Assembly: GCA_937894935.1 (NCBI GenBank)
Contig: CALAYC010000080.1
Coordinates: 1 to 5,361 of the forward strand
Direction of reading: 5' to 3'
Origin: an uncultured Verrucomicrobiota bacterium
Lineage (GTDB): Bacteria > Verrucomicrobiota > Verrucomicrobiia > Limisphaerales > JADLHS01
DNA length: 5,361 bases
Position 1 is the stretch's first letter. Every line of letters begins with the position of its first letter. Below, in pieces: positions 5,295-5,361 of this stretch. The notes under the pieces were generated by a model. That model ran no database searches. It was not told where the DNA came from and saw nothing but the letters and a program-made list of their open reading frames with translations. Made by a program: the position numbers and the translations under genes.

Positions 5295-5361
5295 TCAATC
5301 CGGATAACCGTTCGGATGTTTCTTATGCCACGCCCAGGCGGTGGCGACGATGTCTTCGAGC
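5295..5361 (-). CDS. galE: UDP-glucose 4-epimerase C-terminus (partial)
   Basis: Only the last 21 codons and the TGA stop (5295-5297) are inside the window; the rest lies beyond the right edge. The peptide ends LEDIVATAWAWHKKHPNGYPD. The pattern of a helix ending in AWxWHxxHPNGY is the typical C-terminus of GalE, the NAD-dependent enzyme that interconverts UDP-glucose and UDP-galactose. The call rests on this short tail alone, so another epimerase of the same SDR family is possible. It is 38 nt ahead of the deaminase gene and on the same strand. Confidence 0.7.
   Translation of the reverse strand, partial: LEDIVATAWAWHKKHPNGYPD

Noticed and set aside
4699..5307. 202-residue plus-strand open frame
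   Set aside because: It lies opposite the cytosine deaminase, is rich in Arg/His/Ala and has no domain.

Overview
The window is about 5.4 kb of bacterial DNA in which every gene I can support is read on the minus strand. It holds a partial galE and a cytosine deaminase gene at the right, a repeat-rich spacer, and then six tightly packed genes that look like an uncharacterised DNA-modification/defence operon running off the left edge. A GC-rich repeat around 4412-4439 and a GGGACA...TGTCCC hairpin at 4631-4652 resemble interspersed repeats I associate with Verrucomicrobiota. The host guess is therefore Verrucomicrobiota or a relative, held with moderate to low confidence.

Layout from right to left, in transcription order: the C-terminal end of galE (5295 to the edge); a yeast-FCY1-type cytosine deaminase (4819-5256); a spacer of about 460 bp with the repeats, four GATC sites in 30 bp and a possible MITE-like element (4412-4744). 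Next comes a Dam-family N6-adenine methyltransferase (3500-4357, possibly starting at 4531), and then a 108-aa protein of unknown function, a 277-aa protein with a probable N-terminal winged helix, a 132-aa PD-(D/E)XK nuclease, a 230-aa HEPN protein with an R-x4-H motif, and a DGQHR protein with an N-terminal nuclease-like domain (cut by the window edge).

The six operon genes overlap or nearly touch: 11 bp, ATGA, a ribosome-binding site inside the previous stop codon, ATGA, and a 4-nt gap. They are therefore probably co-transcribed and translationally coupled. A plausible reading is a self/non-self system. The Dam-like enzyme would mark GATC, the PD-(D/E)XK protein would be the DNA-cutting part, the HEPN protein would be an RNase that causes abortive infection or dormancy, and the DGQHR protein would regulate or sense modification, as in Dnd- and Dpd-type systems. 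I do not recognise this gene set as a named system. The methyltransferase gene is visibly richer in G+C than the genes behind it, and its gene body contains no GATC while its upstream region has a GATC cluster, which hints at methylation-dependent control of the operon.
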